DNA of 62,742 nt from Prevotellaceae bacterium (GCA_015256945.1 JABZLB010000015.1:1-62742), one strand, 5' to 3'. Shown: positions 16,748 to 27,233, numbered from the stretch's first letter. Translations and numbers: made by a program. The notes: generated from the sequence alone by a model not told the origin.

Positions 16748-19306
16748 ATGAAAGCTCTTAAAAGAACACCCTTTCGTCGTTCTATCATAACATCGGTGCT
16801 TGCCTTCAGTATGCTTGCCGGAGGCATCTGCACCTATGCAAGCAATACAGAAGCCGGCATTTTCGGACTTTTCCAATCGAAAAAGAAAAAAGCGGGCCCG
16901 CCTCCTGCCTCTCCCTACAAGCGCCTTACTGGGCGCGATTCGGTAGTTATGGCTGGTGTGATGAACGTTATACAAAAGGGAGACACGTTCTATCTGGAAC
17001 TTCCGGTGAAGTATTTGAGCCGTCCTTTCCTGGTTAGCAATAAGCTTCAGCGCGTCCCCAAGGAGTTAAACGAGGCCGGTGTCAACAAGGGCATTAACTA
17101 TGAAAACCAGTTAATACGCTTCGAATGGGACAAACCTGGGAAGCGTCTCATGATAAGACAGCAGAGAACAACGCCCGAAGCGCCAAAGGGATCGGCCCTG
17201 GAGCGGTCGGTTAACGACAATTACATTGACCCGTTAATCGCTGCACTGAAGATTGAACAGGTAGCAAAGGACTCGTCTACTATAATAATTAAGGTGAATA
17301 ACCTGTTCAACGGGCAGCGCAATTGCCTGAACGACGTGTTCAATTTAATCAATATCGGTACGTCGCCCGACAGCGAACTGTCGCGCATTCTGTCGATGAA
17401 GGCATTCGACAACAGTGTGGTAGCCACATCAGAACTGACTACTGTGGTGCACGAAGGCCAGTCGAAGGTAAATGTTTCCGTAGTTGTTTCATCCTCAATC
17501 ACGCTGCTTCCTGAACAGGAAATGGCGCGCAGGCAGGAAGACTGGCGTGTAGGCTATTTTACAACATCGCGTACACAGTTTGACGATCAGCAACAACAGG
17601 TAAGGAATACCAACTATATTACGCGGTGGCGACTGGTGCCACGCGATACCGTTGCATACATGAGGGGTGAGCTTGTTGAGCCGGTTAAGCCTATTGTATT
17701 TTATATCGACCAGGCTGTTCCTGCACATTTGCGCCCCTATATTAAAAGAGGTATAACCGATTGGAACAGTGCTTTCGAGCAGGCAGGCTTTAAAAACGCC
17801 ATACAGGTGCGCGATTTTACCGACAGTTTAGAGCACGATGGCGACGACATGAAATACTCATTGCTGACCTATGACGCATCAGAAAAGGCCAACGCTATGG
17901 GGCCATCGGTACTCGATCCTCGCACAGGCGAGATACTTGAAGCCGATATTATATGGTGGCATAACGTGCAATCGCTCATACGTGAGTGGATAATGGTTCA
18001 GACAGCAGCCACTGATCCACGGGCGCGCACGCTTAATTTGCCCGACGAACTCATCGGCGACGCCGTTCGGTTTGTGGCCTGTCATGAGGTGGGACACTCG
18101 TTAGGTTTGCGCCATAACATGATAGCCTCGGCAGCTTACCCCACTGATTCGCTGCGCTCGCGCACGTTTACCGACCGCGTTGGCGGCACATCGGCGTCGA
18201 TTATGGACTATGCACGCTTCAACTATATTGCACAACCGGGCGACGGCGTGCGCGTAATGAGTCCCCATATTGGCGCTTACGACAGGATGGCTATTGAATG
18301 GGGCTACCGCTGGTACCCCGCAGGGACCGACGAACGCAAGAAGCTTGACGACTACCTCAGGGCGCACAGTGGCAAAGAATACCGTTACAGCGAGGCACAA
18401 CCACAACGTTCAGCCGTTGACCCGCGCGCGTTAAGCGAAGACCTTGGCGACGATGCGATGAAGTCGGCACGGTATGGAATTGCCAACTTAAAACGCATTA
18501 TGCCGCACATTATAGAATGGACACGCAACGGCGATCCGGCGCAAACGTACGACCAGGCTTCCGATTATTACTCGGGAATCATCTCACAATGGCGCCTTTT
18601 CCTGTACCATGTTCTGGCCAATGTGGGCGGCATTTATCTTGAACGCTCAACTATTGACGAGAACAAACCAGCGTATACCTTCGTTGAAAAGAGTCGTCAG
18701 AAGGATGCCGTACAGTTTCTTCTTGACGAGGTGCTGACCTATCCGCACTGGCTTTTCGATGCTCCGGTTTCACAAAAAGTGCTTATTCTGCGCTCAACAC
18801 CGAATGGAATGGAAGAACAAGAGCTTGCCTATCTGTTGCGAAATCAGCAGAATTACATTCTCTGGGACCTGTTAGACAACACCCGTTTAATCAGAATGTA
18901 CGAGAATGAAATGCGTAATGGCAAGGCAGCCTTTACGGCAACCGAGATGATGGACATGCTGCACAAGCACATCTTCCGTACCACATTAAGCGGGAAAAAT
19001 CCCGATGTAATGGAGCGAAGCTTGCAGAAAAGCTTTGTCGATGCGCTCATAACCGCTGCCAATAGCGGCGAAGGGGTAAAGATTAACAAGCGACTTAATG
19101 CGTCGTCGCTGTCGAGCGGGCAACGCACTATCGAGTTTACCAGCTCACAAGTAACGCGTAACAGCGATGCCTTGAGCCTGAAACGTGGCGAACTTTTGCG
19201 TATACAGCAACTGCTGAAAGCACGCCGGGGTTCCGCTTCTCTTGATGCAAGAATGCACTATGACGACATTCTGCTGCGAATAAAAACGGCTTTAGACCGT
19301 GAATAA
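16748..19306 (+). CDS. Secreted zinc metalloprotease (metzincin, DUF5117/DUF5118)
   Basis: Large secreted zinc protease of the Bacteroidota type with DUF5117 and DUF5118 regions, 852 aa. The N-terminal signal segment is about residues 14-30; the metzincin motif HEVGHSLGLRH starts at His446, with Met in the SIMDYARFNY turn shortly after, completing the metzincin signature. It is first in an operon with SusC (37 bases on), SusD and a beta-propeller protein, driven by the promoter at 16635. The context suggests that it cuts proteins or peptides at the cell surface or in the periplasm for uptake through the SusCD pair. That substrate is inference. Confidence 0.9.
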   Translation: MKALKRTPFRRSIITSVLAFSMLAGGICTYASNTEAGIFGLFQSKKKKAGPPPASPYKRLTGRDSVVMAGVMNVIQKGDTFYLELPVKYLSRPFLVSNKLQRVPKELNEAGVNKGINYENQLIRFEWDKPGKRLMIRQQRTTPEAPKGSALERSVNDNYIDPLIAALKIEQVAKDSSTIIIKVNNLFNGQRNCLNDVFNLINIGTSPDSELSRILSMKAFDNSVVATSELTTVVHEGQSKVNVSVVVSSSITLLPEQEMARRQEDWRVGYFTTSRTQFDDQQQQVRNTNYITRWRLVPRDTVAYMRGELVEPVKPIVFYIDQAVPAHLRPYIKRGITDWNSAFEQAGFKNAIQVRDFTDSLEHDGDDMKYSLLTYDASEKANAMGPSVLDPRTGEILEADIIWWHNVQSLIREWIMVQTAATDPRARTLNLPDELIGDAVRFVACHEVGHSLGLRHNMIASAAYPTDSLRSRTFTDRVGGTSASIMDYARFNYIAQPGDGVRVMSPHIGAYDRMAIEWGYRWYPAGTDERKKLDDYLRAHSGKEYRYSEAQPQRSAVDPRALSEDLGDDAMKSARYGIANLKRIMPHIIEWTRNGDPAQTYDQASDYYSGIISQWRLFLYHVLANVGGIYLERSTIDENKPAYTFVEKSRQKDAVQFLLDEVLTYPHWLFDAPVSQKVLILRSTPNGMEEQELAYLLRNQQNYILWDLLDNTRLIRMYENEMRNGKAAFTATEMMDMLHKHIFRTTLSGKNPDVMERSLQKSFVDALITAANSGEGVKINKRLNASSLSSGQRTIEFTSSQVTRNSDALSLKRGELLRIQQLLKARRGSASLDARMHYDDILLRIKTALDRE

Positions 19307-19342
19307 CAAACATTATCACATCACTCACACATCCTACAACAG

Positions 19343-22300
19343 ATGAAAAGGTTACTTTCATACCTCCTCTTTCTGATATGCTGCCAACAGCTTGCAGCGC
19401 AGGACAGAACTATAACAGGCAAGGTTTTAGACGGGAGTCTGCCAGACGAGCCGCTTATCGGTGCAACAATCGCCATTGGAGATGACAAGCTTCAGAACGG
19501 CACCGTGACCGATTATAATGGCGATTTCACCCTTAAAGTTCCACAAAACACCAAGGTTCTTACCGTGCGTTACCTTGGATACGAGAACGGTAAGATAACA
19601 CTTGTTGACGGAACCGACCATTATGTGGTGACGTTAAAATCGGCATCCCACTCCATTAAGGAAGTGGTGGTGACGGGCTACCAGAAGATTGACCGCCGCA
19701 AACTGACGGCATCGGTGTCACAACTCAACATATCCGACGAATCAGTAGGTGCTGTTAAGAACATCGATCAGGCGTTAGGGGGCCAGATTGCCGGTCTTAC
19801 TACTCTCCCTTCTACGGGCGCACCGGGTGCTCCTGTAAAGATAAGGATTCGCGGAACAGCCTCTATTAACGGCACACAAGAACCGTTATGGGTGCTCGAT
19901 GGCATCCCATTGGAGGGCACAGACATTCCTAATGTGGACAACTTAAACGATGTAAACGACATCTATCAGACCTCAATTGCAGGACTAAACCCCTCTGATA
20001 TTGACAACATTACGGTATTGAAGGATGCCGCTGCCACCGCTATCTACGGTGCTCGTGCGGCTAATGGCGTTATTGTTATTACGACAAAGAAAGGCAAGGA
20101 GAGCCGTCCTATTGTCAACTTTAATACGCGACTGACATTCAGTCCCAAAGTAAACATCGACCGTTTAAATCTGCTTAACGCCAACGAAAAGGTTGATTTG
20201 GAGCTTGACCTTTTAGCAAGCAACTACGATTACCGTCAGCATAAGGGCGGCGTTGCCAATATCTTAGACCAGCTTAACGAGTTTAATGCTTTCAAAGCAG
20301 GCGGCTGGAGTGCGCTCTCTTCAACAGCACAGCAGCAGATTAACGACCTGCGCTCAATTAATACTGACTGGAATGACATCCTCTTCCGCAACGTTTTCAA
20401 CCAGGAGTACAACGCATCGGTTGCAGGAGGTGGCGAAAAAGCCAGCTACTATGCGTCGGCAGGCTACTACGACGAGCAGGGAATTGTAAAGGGAGTAGAG
20501 AACAACCGATACAACTTTACGCTGAAAGGGACGTTTAAAATCAACAAAAAGCTCACACTCGGTGCAAGCGTTTTTGCCAACCAGCGCAAGCAAACCAGCT
20601 TCCTTACTGATACAGGAGGGTTTACCAATCCTGTTTATTACTCGCGCGAAGCCAACCCTTATTTCCAGCCCTTTAAGACCGACGGCAGCTACAATTACGA
20701 TACAAACGTGCAGGGACGTGAAAGCAGTGCCCCCGACTTTAACATCTTTGAGGAGCGCGCCAACACCTCAAAGCGCCGCCGTGACTATTCTATAATGACC
20801 ATCATTGATGCTGAATATAAGCTCAACAGCGATTTTAAGCTCACGTCTCAGTTTGGTTATCAGTTTGACAATTACAGCTTACGCCGTTATCAGGGCGGCG
20901 ACAGCTACGCCATGCGCAAGGAAAAAGAGTATGCCACTTACATGACATCGGGCGGCGTTCAGCAAACCATCTTCCCCGAAGGAGGCGCACTTCGCACCAC
21001 CGATTCGTACAGAAGGCAGTGGCTTTGGAAGGCAATGGCCGAGTATAATCATCGATTTGCCAAGTACCATGACGTTGAATTGATGCTGGGAACTGAGGTA
21101 CGTCACAACACCACACAGTCGACATCATCGGTGGCTTACGGCTTTGACGCCCGCACATTAACCACCAAACCCGTTGTCTTTCCGTCGCAAAGCATCGCCG
21201 AACGCTATCCGCTTCATCAGGAAACCAACCTTGAAAACGCTTACGTTAGCTGGTATGCCACAGGTTCATATACCTATCATTACCGCTACACACTGGGCGC
21301 AAGTGTGCGCTTCGACGGCAGCGACGTGTTCGGAGTAGCCAAAAAATACCGCTACTTACCGTTGTATTCGGTAAGCGGATTGTGGCGTGTTTCAGAGGAG
21401 AAATGGATGCAACCGCTCACCTGGATCAACGATTTGCGCCTGCGTGCATCGTATGGTTTGCAGGGAAACATTGACAAAACCACCTCTCCTTACCTCATTG
21501 GTGTCATCGACAAAGCCTCTATTCTTGGCAAGAGCGAAACTGTTATTGCAGCCGAAACGGCACCAAACCCCAATCTGAAATGGGAGAAAACATCAAATGT
21601 AAACCTCGGTATTGAGGCTGCTTTCTTCAACAGCCGTATCCATTTCAGCCTTGATTACTATCACCGTAAAAGCTCCGACCTCATCGGTATACGCATGCTT
21701 CCACTCGAAACGGGCTTTGCATCAACTACCATTAACTGGGCAAGCATGAAGAACGACGGATGGGAACTGTCGCTCAATACGCGCAACATCGTTACGAAAA
21801 ACTTCACATGGTCAACCCATTTAAATTTGGGTTTCAACACCAATAAGATATTAAACGAGAGCGTTGCGCAAAATTCGACCTATCCAAGCCGTCAGGGTTA
21901 TCCCGTGGGTGCGCTGTTTGCCTACCGCACTGCCGGGCTTGATGCCGACGGATACCCCTTGTTTGTGGCTGCCGACGGGTCGAAAACATCGGCCGCCAAC
22001 TTCCTTAAACTCAACCGTTATGGTGCCAGCCAGCTCACGGCCGAACAACAACGTGCACAGTATGCTTACATGGGCAGCACCGATCCCAAGTGTTCAGGCG
22101 GACTGATTAACTCGTTCGAGTATCACAATTGGGAGTTAGGCGTCAACTTTATGTTCAATCTTGGCATGAAGGTTCGCGTACAGCCGTCCTACTCGCCCGC
22201 TTATTTCGACCGTGGATTAAACACCAATCACGACATCCTTAACCGCTGGACATCAGCCAATACCGACGGAAAGTATGCCGCCCTGATGGTGTCAACGCCC

Positions 22301-22594
22301 GCACGTCTGGCCGAATACACGCGCTTTGCCGAATATAATACATACAGCATGCTTGATATATGGGTACGAAACAGCAGCTATGCCCGCATGCAAAGTTTGC
22401 GTTTAGGCTACAAGCTGCCCAAGAAATGGCTGTCGAAATTCGGCATCAGCAGTGCATCATTAAGCCTCGAAGGGCGCAACCTGCTGGTTATCGCCAACAA
22501 CTACGACAACTATCTCGACCCCGAAACCATGGGTAATCCCTTTGCCCAACCGGTGGCAAAGAGCTATATTTTTGGTTTGAACGTCAACTTCTGA
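19343..22594 (+). CDS. SusC/RagA-type TonB-linked outer-membrane transporter
   Basis: Outer-membrane importer of large nutrients, 1083 aa. Order: signal peptide (MKRLLSYLLFLICCQQLAAQ), carboxypeptidase-D-regulatory-like domain (GKVLDGSLPDEPLIGATIAIGDD), plug domain with EVVVTGYQKIDRRKLTASVSQ and the SusC-type KDAAATAIYGARAANGVIVITTKKG, then the beta-barrel ending in Phe (GLNVNF). Directly upstream is a metalloprotease and directly downstream SusD; this composition resembles RagAB-like oligopeptide importers more than polysaccharide systems, as no glycoside hydrolase is nearby. Peptide uptake is therefore preferred but inferred. Confidence 0.95.
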   Translation: MKRLLSYLLFLICCQQLAAQDRTITGKVLDGSLPDEPLIGATIAIGDDKLQNGTVTDYNGDFTLKVPQNTKVLTVRYLGYENGKITLVDGTDHYVVTLKSASHSIKEVVVTGYQKIDRRKLTASVSQLNISDESVGAVKNIDQALGGQIAGLTTLPSTGAPGAPVKIRIRGTASINGTQEPLWVLDGIPLEGTDIPNVDNLNDVNDIYQTSIAGLNPSDIDNITVLKDAAATAIYGARAANGVIVITTKKGKESRPIVNFNTRLTFSPKVNIDRLNLLNANEKVDLELDLLASNYDYRQHKGGVANILDQLNEFNAFKAGGWSALSSTAQQQINDLRSINTDWNDILFRNVFNQEYNASVAGGGEKASYYASAGYYDEQGIVKGVENNRYNFTLKGTFKINKKLTLGASVFANQRKQTSFLTDTGGFTNPVYYSREANPYFQPFKTDGSYNYDTNVQGRESSAPDFNIFEERANTSKRRRDYSIMTIIDAEYKLNSDFKLTSQFGYQFDNYSLRRYQGGDSYAMRKEKEYATYMTSGGVQQTIFPEGGALRTTDSYRRQWLWKAMAEYNHRFAKYHDVELMLGTEVRHNTTQSTSSVAYGFDARTLTTKPVVFPSQSIAERYPLHQETNLENAYVSWYATGSYTYHYRYTLGASVRFDGSDVFGVAKKYRYLPLYSVSGLWRVSEEKWMQPLTWINDLRLRASYGLQGNIDKTTSPYLIGVIDKASILGKSETVIAAETAPNPNLKWEKTSNVNLGIEAAFFNSRIHFSLDYYHRKSSDLIGIRMLPLETGFASTTINWASMKNDGWELSLNTRNIVTKNFTWSTHLNLGFNTNKILNESVAQNSTYPSRQGYPVGALFAYRTAGLDADGYPLFVAADGSKTSAANFLKLNRYGASQLTAEQQRAQYAYMGSTDPKCSGGLINSFEYHNWELGVNFMFNLGMKVRVQPSYSPAYFDRGLNTNHDILNRWTSANTDGKYAALMVSTPARLAEYTRFAEYNTYSMLDIWVRNSSYARMQSLRLGYKLPKKWLSKFGISSASLSLEGRNLLVIANNYDNYLDPETMGNPFAQPVAKSYIFGLNVNF

Positions 22595-22617
22595 TACCCG
22601 TAACACCTCTTAATTTT

Positions 22618-24003
22618 ATGCAGAATATGAAATTAAACATATTATCACGCCGTCGCAAAGCATGCTTTGTACAGCTTTGCGGCCTCGTTTTGGCAACGTT
22701 GTTATTTGCTTCGTGCAACGACTTTCTCGACATAACACCTACCGGCCGCATCATAGCCAGGACGGGGGAAGAGTATAGAGAGCTGCTCACATACGAGTAT
22801 AAGTACTTCCCTTCCGACCGTGCCCTTACTACCGTACGAAGCGATGAAATGACAATGATGCCGGGGTTCACCTCCGATCTTGATTATTCGACCTACTTCG
22901 ACCTTTGGCGTTGGAACGACGATGCGCCGTCAACTACCACAACTTACTTTGGCTGGCGCCGGTATTACCATGCCATTTATATTGCCAATTACATTATAGA
23001 GCATAAGAATGACATCACAAACGCCTCGTCTGCTGATATAGAACAGCTCGTAGGCGAAAGCTATATGATGCGGGCCTACTGCCATTTTCTGCTGGCCAAT
23101 CTGTATGCCGAACCCTACACTCACTGCAATCCTGACACCACGCGCGGCGTGCCGTTGATGCTGAAGGCCGATGTAAACGCCATACCGCGCAGCAGCAGTT
23201 TGAAGGACGTTTATGCACAGGTGCTGGCCGATATAACCGAAGCCGAGCAGCATCTTAACGTGCAAAGCTGGGAAACGGGGCTTAATTACAGGTTCAATAC
23301 CGTTTCGGCAAAGTGTCTTCGCGCACGTGTTTGCCTGTACATGGGCAACTGGCAGGGTGCGCTCGACGCTTCAAAGGCCGTTATCCAGGCTCATCCTGAC
23401 CTCGAAGATATGACGTCATCGAGCAGCGTTCTGCCCGATCGCTACGATTCAAAAGAGAGCATACAGGCGCTCGAAACCATGATGGACGGCAAGTATATAC
23501 TGATTGGACGCCCGGCCCAGAGCCTTATATCGCTGTACCCTTCGGGCGACCAGCGCCGCACAAAGTTCTACCGTCGCATCACCTCAAGCACGTCAACCCT
23601 GCTCAAAGGCGGCAGCGAACAGTTTAACTGCACGTTCCGTTCGGCCGAGTTTTACCTTACGGCTGCCGAGGCTGCCGCCCGTCTGGGGCAGCGTTCAGTG
23701 GCCGAAGACTATCTCAAACAGCTGGCCATCAAGCGATATAACGCTACGGCATACGCTACATTTGTGGCTAATATGGCAACGCTTACCGACAATCAGCTGA
23801 CAGATGAGATAGTAAACGAACGCACTCGTGAGCTGGCTTTCGAAGGGCACAGGTGGTATGACCTGCGCCGTACAACCATGCCCGCCCTTACAAAAAGCTA
23901 TCAAAGCGACACCTTCCAGCTTAACACGGCCGACCGTCGCTATACCATGCGCTTCCCCACTGAGGCCGTTGAGGCAAACCCGGCAATAGAACAGTGGCCG
24001 TAA
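22618..24003 (+). CDS. SusD/RagB-type nutrient-binding lipoprotein
   Basis: Surface lipoprotein partner of the SusC at 19343, 461 aa, a little shorter than many SusD proteins. Lipobox LLFASC near residue 38 gives the mature N-terminus CNDFLDITPTGRI, the standard SusD beginning. The tetratricopeptide-like core includes LRARVCLYMGNW and the conserved NERTRELAFEGHRWYDLRR near the C-terminus. It follows SusC by 23 bases. A second ATG 9 bases in (22627) could be the real start. It caps the SusC barrel and binds the ligand, here probably peptides, judged from the protease in the operon. Confidence 0.94.
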   Translation: MQNMKLNILSRRRKACFVQLCGLVLATLLFASCNDFLDITPTGRIIARTGEEYRELLTYEYKYFPSDRALTTVRSDEMTMMPGFTSDLDYSTYFDLWRWNDDAPSTTTTYFGWRRYYHAIYIANYIIEHKNDITNASSADIEQLVGESYMMRAYCHFLLANLYAEPYTHCNPDTTRGVPLMLKADVNAIPRSSSLKDVYAQVLADITEAEQHLNVQSWETGLNYRFNTVSAKCLRARVCLYMGNWQGALDASKAVIQAHPDLEDMTSSSSVLPDRYDSKESIQALETMMDGKYILIGRPAQSLISLYPSGDQRRTKFYRRITSSTSTLLKGGSEQFNCTFRSAEFYLTAAEAAARLGQRSVAEDYLKQLAIKRYNATAYATFVANMATLTDNQLTDEIVNERTRELAFEGHRWYDLRRTTMPALTKSYQSDTFQLNTADRRYTMRFPTEAVEANPAIEQWP

Positions 24004-24059
24004 TAAGAAACAATATTTACAATCATATTTAATTTTCACCTTTTTAAATAGTAAGAGTT

Positions 24060-25655
24060 ATGAGAAAATTACTACTTGCTGCCGCCCTCATGGCGGTTAC
24101 TACGCTCCAGGCACAGACGTGGAACGCACCGGCTTTATGGACAAAAAGCCTTACGCCTGTTGACAATGCCAACCAGCTTGGCGACACCCACACCGCCGTT
24201 GCAGCCAATGGTGACGTGTTCACGACGGGCACATACAACCAGAATATCACTTTCGGAGGCAAGGCAATTACCAACGACGACAACATCACATCGGCCTACG
24301 TGGCCAAATATAACGCTGACGGCTCTGAGGCATGGCTGGCCAAACTCAACGGCATGTCGGTTATTCGCACGCTCGATACCGACGCCGACGGCAACCTTTA
24401 TGTAGCAGGATTGCTGGCCGACGAGGTAACATTCTATTCGGCCGATGGCAATAACCAGGTGGTTCATGGTGCGGCAGGCGTTACCGTTCCCACAACAACC
24501 TTTGTGGCAAAATACGACAAAAACGGCAACCTCAAGGCCTTACGTTCGGTATATCCCGTTGCCAATGCAGGCATTGTAGCCTCTGGTCTGTACTCTCCTG
24601 AGGCAGGCGACGTGCGCATTACTCCCGGCAAGCTGATGGTTTCTGACGGTAAGGTATACCTCTCGGCAACCTACACGGGCGACGTAACCCTCGACAACGT
24701 ACAGTGGGAAGGCCGCTATCTCGACGTCTTCGGCTTTATGTATTCTGACGTTCCCGGCGTAGGCATTATGTCATTCAACGCTGCCGACCTTACCCATGCT
24801 ACATCAGTTGCCAACCTTAAGATGAAAGACAACAAGGTTTCGTTGCAGCAAAATCCTGAATCGGTATGCTTTACCGTTGACGGCGGCACCGTTTATGCAG
24901 GCTTTGTGGGCAAGGGTACCGAAACGCTTACTACCCCCAATGGTGCCGAAGAGCTTACCATGCAGATGCCTGACGACGGTACAGGCAACGTTGAACACGC
25001 CTTTATTATGGCTAAAATCGACGCTGCGGCTACTACTTCCAAGGTATTTCACGTTGACATGCACGACAAAAGCTACGGCACCGACCGCGTAGGCGCCATG
25101 GCCGTAAGCGGTGGAAAACTGTATGTAGCAGGCACATTCTACAACAAACTGGGCTTCGACACAAGCAAAACATCGACTGGAAGCTCCGACATTTTTGCAG
25201 CAAGCCTCAACCCTGCCGACTTCAGCGTGAACTGGGCAGCCTGTGACGGCTACGACGAAGGCAATGCAACTCAGAACGAAGAGGCCTTTCATGCCATGCT
25301 TGTAAACGATGGAAAGCTGTTCATTGCAGGCGTAAACCGCAAGAAAGCCGATGCAACCACCAACCAGGCACTTACATATAACGTATCGGCAACAGGTGCT
25401 TTCACCACAGGCGACAACGTTGAGTATATATCACTGGCTGCTAATGCTGGCGGCGTAGTATCAACCATTACCAACAATGCTGCTACAACTACCGTTACTG
25501 CATACAAGCAAACGTCAACGGGCATTGGCGAAATCAAGACCGCTGCCACCGGCGACAACCGCGTTTACAACCTCAACGGTCAGTACATGGGCACGGGCAA
25601 AAAGCTGCCTCGCGGCATTTATGTTCAGAACGGAAAGAAGTTTGTTGTAAAATAA
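24060..25655 (+). CDS. Secreted beta-propeller-like protein of the SusCD operon
   Basis: 531 aa secreted protein with a signal peptide (MRKLLLAAALMAVTTLQAQ). The body shows repeated AVAANGDVFTTGTY, DADGNLYVAG and SGGKLYVAGTFY motifs, as in SBBP/beta-propeller repeats. It ends with VYNLNGQYMGTGKKLP and GIYVQNGKKFVVK, a short tail of the Prevotella type also seen at the ends of the 35165 and 40513 gene products, which may be a type IX secretion sorting signal. Last gene of the protease-SusCD operon (57 bases after SusD), followed by a terminator. Likely a surface accessory or binding protein; the ligand is unknown. Confidence 0.75.
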   Translation: MRKLLLAAALMAVTTLQAQTWNAPALWTKSLTPVDNANQLGDTHTAVAANGDVFTTGTYNQNITFGGKAITNDDNITSAYVAKYNADGSEAWLAKLNGMSVIRTLDTDADGNLYVAGLLADEVTFYSADGNNQVVHGAAGVTVPTTTFVAKYDKNGNLKALRSVYPVANAGIVASGLYSPEAGDVRITPGKLMVSDGKVYLSATYTGDVTLDNVQWEGRYLDVFGFMYSDVPGVGIMSFNAADLTHATSVANLKMKDNKVSLQQNPESVCFTVDGGTVYAGFVGKGTETLTTPNGAEELTMQMPDDGTGNVEHAFIMAKIDAAATTSKVFHVDMHDKSYGTDRVGAMAVSGGKLYVAGTFYNKLGFDTSKTSTGSSDIFAASLNPADFSVNWAACDGYDEGNATQNEEAFHAMLVNDGKLFIAGVNRKKADATTNQALTYNVSATGAFTTGDNVEYISLAANAGGVVSTITNNAATTTVTAYKQTSTGIGEIKTAATGDNRVYNLNGQYMGTGKKLPRGIYVQNGKKFVVK

Positions 25656-25678
25656 ACTTCATCATTATACAACCTTAC

Positions 25679-25716
25679 AAGGCCCTGGCTACCGTATGCA
25701 GCCAGGGCTTTTTTGT
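25679..25716 (+). terminator. Terminator of the protease-SusCD operon
   Basis: Stem GGCCCTGGCT with AGCCAGGGCT, loop of about nine bases, followed by TTTTTT. Confidence 0.9.
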
Positions 25717-25848
25717 GCCACAGCGCGGCCGCAGGGGTGGTTCAGGGTCAGGATACTGCGGCATTAGCCCATAATGGAAGCAGAATGCCGGCGTATTGCT
25801 TTTTGCATAATGCTGGTATTGTTTTCAGATTGCGCCTGAAAGGTCATC

Positions 25849-25934
25849 GTGCGGCGGCCGTCAGCAGCGCGTACCACGGCCGCCACACAACAGGTGTGAC
25901 AACCGTCATACAACAGGTGCGGCGGCCGCCGCAC
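25849..25934. repeat. Palindromic element, 86-bp variant
   Basis: Ends GTGCGGCGGCC and GGCCGCCGCAC are perfect inverted repeats; four 9-bp motifs are spaced 22, 23 and 23 bp, so this copy is one base longer than the others. The rest of the 25717-26086 gap holds no recognised gene. Confidence 0.9.
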
Positions 25935-26086
25935 ACTCAACAAACCGCCGTCATCCATCCAGCAACAGGCCGTAAAGGCTAATGCACAACGCCGCCGTCG
26001 CCATTCCATATCAGAATAAAGTATCCTGCCTGTCATCGCCAAATTGAAAAAACAAAAAACCATAGGCCAAAAAACAACCGAATAAC

Positions 26087-26117
26087 TTGTAAAACACGCT
26101 TATTTTCTTTACTTTTG
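26087..26117 (+). promoter_or_regulatory. Promoter of corA
   Basis: TTG 26087-26089, 20-base spacer, TACTTTTG 26110-26117. Confidence 0.8.
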
Positions 26118-26183
26118 CATACGAAAAACCAATATTCACTTATCGTATGGACGATTATCACGCGGAGAGCAAAAGAAACGTAC

Positions 26184-26215
26184 GTGAGGATTAATATCAA
26201 GGAGTTAATCCCCAC
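26184..26215 (+). promoter_or_regulatory. Leader hairpin upstream of corA
   Basis: GTGAGGATTAA pairs with TTAATCCCCAC (one mismatch) around a ten-base loop in the about 125-base 5' leader of corA. No T-run follows, so it is not a plain terminator. No known magnesium riboswitch (M-box) was recognised. Confidence 0.5.
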
Positions 26216-26245
26216 AAAATGAATTAATAATGGAGATTAACAAGC

Positions 26246-27172
26246 ATGAGAACATATTGGAATATTGACAAACAACTAAAGACCATTCCCGAGTGGCAGC
26301 CCAATTGCTGGATACAGGTAACCTGTCCTACCGATGATGACCAGCGTGAACTGGAAGAAAAATACCACATTCCCGATTACTTTTTAAGCGACATCAGCGA
26401 TACCGATGAGCGCGCACGCTTCGAGTATGACGACGGATGGATGCTCATTATCCTGCGTATTCCCTACGTAAAGGAGATTAGAAGCCGTACACCCTACACC
26501 ACAGTTCCCTTAGGTGTAATACACAAACGCGACGTAACCATTACCGTTTGTTATTACGAAACAAACGTAATGATCGATTTTGTAAGCTTTTATCAGAAGC
26601 GCGGCGGAGGCTTTACCGATTATGTTGACATGACATTCCGCCTGTTTCTGTCGGCTGCCGTGTGGTACCTGAAACGCCTGAAGCAAATCAATACGCTCAT
26701 AGAGAAGGCCAAACATAATCTGGACCACGAGGTAAACAACGAAAGTTTGATAGGACTTTCACGCCTGCAAGACTCGCTGACATACTTTATAACCTCCATC
26801 CGCGGCAACGAAAACCTGCTGCAAAAACTGAAGTTTAAGCTGCAGGTTGACGAATTGGATGCCGACCTTATTGAAGATGTGGGCATTGAAATGACGCAGG
26901 CTCGTGAGACAACAAACATATATTCGGACATCCTCGAGTCGACAATGGACACATATTCCAGCATTATCAACAACAACATGAACACGACCATGCGAACCCT
27001 TACCTCGCTGAACATTGTGCTCATGGCGCCTACACTCATATCGAGTATTTACGGAATGAACGTCATCAACGGCCTGGAGACATCGCGTTACGGATTTGTA
27101 ATTTGTATAGCTATTTCAGTATTGGTGACAGGTGTAAGCTGGTGGATTCTGCGATACAAACGCCTCATTTAA
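26246..27172 (+). CDS. corA: CorA-family divalent cation transporter
   Basis: Magnesium/cobalt channel of the CorA family in the inner membrane, 308 aa. A large cytoplasmic N-terminal alpha/beta domain is followed by long helices and two C-terminal transmembrane segments; the signature YGMNV sits at the end of the first one (LISSIYGMNVING), and the protein ends in a short positive tail (RYKRLI). Length and layout are normal for a pentameric CorA. It is a single gene with its own promoter and a leader hairpin. Confidence 0.94.
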   Translation: MRTYWNIDKQLKTIPEWQPNCWIQVTCPTDDDQRELEEKYHIPDYFLSDISDTDERARFEYDDGWMLIILRIPYVKEIRSRTPYTTVPLGVIHKRDVTITVCYYETNVMIDFVSFYQKRGGGFTDYVDMTFRLFLSAAVWYLKRLKQINTLIEKAKHNLDHEVNNESLIGLSRLQDSLTYFITSIRGNENLLQKLKFKLQVDELDADLIEDVGIEMTQARETTNIYSDILESTMDTYSSIINNNMNTTMRTLTSLNIVLMAPTLISSIYGMNVINGLETSRYGFVICIAISVLVTGVSWWILRYKRLI

Positions 27173-27225
27173 CAATTTACGAAACAAAAAAGTGTTGAAA
27201 ATTCGTAAATAACAATCTTTTTGCT

Positions 27226-27233
27226 TAAGTTTG
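27226..27233 (+). promoter_or_regulatory. -7 element for the DUF349 gene
   Basis: TAAGTTTG matches TAnnTTTG, about 105 bases before the chosen ATG at 27340. The -33 half is not clear. Confidence 0.5.
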
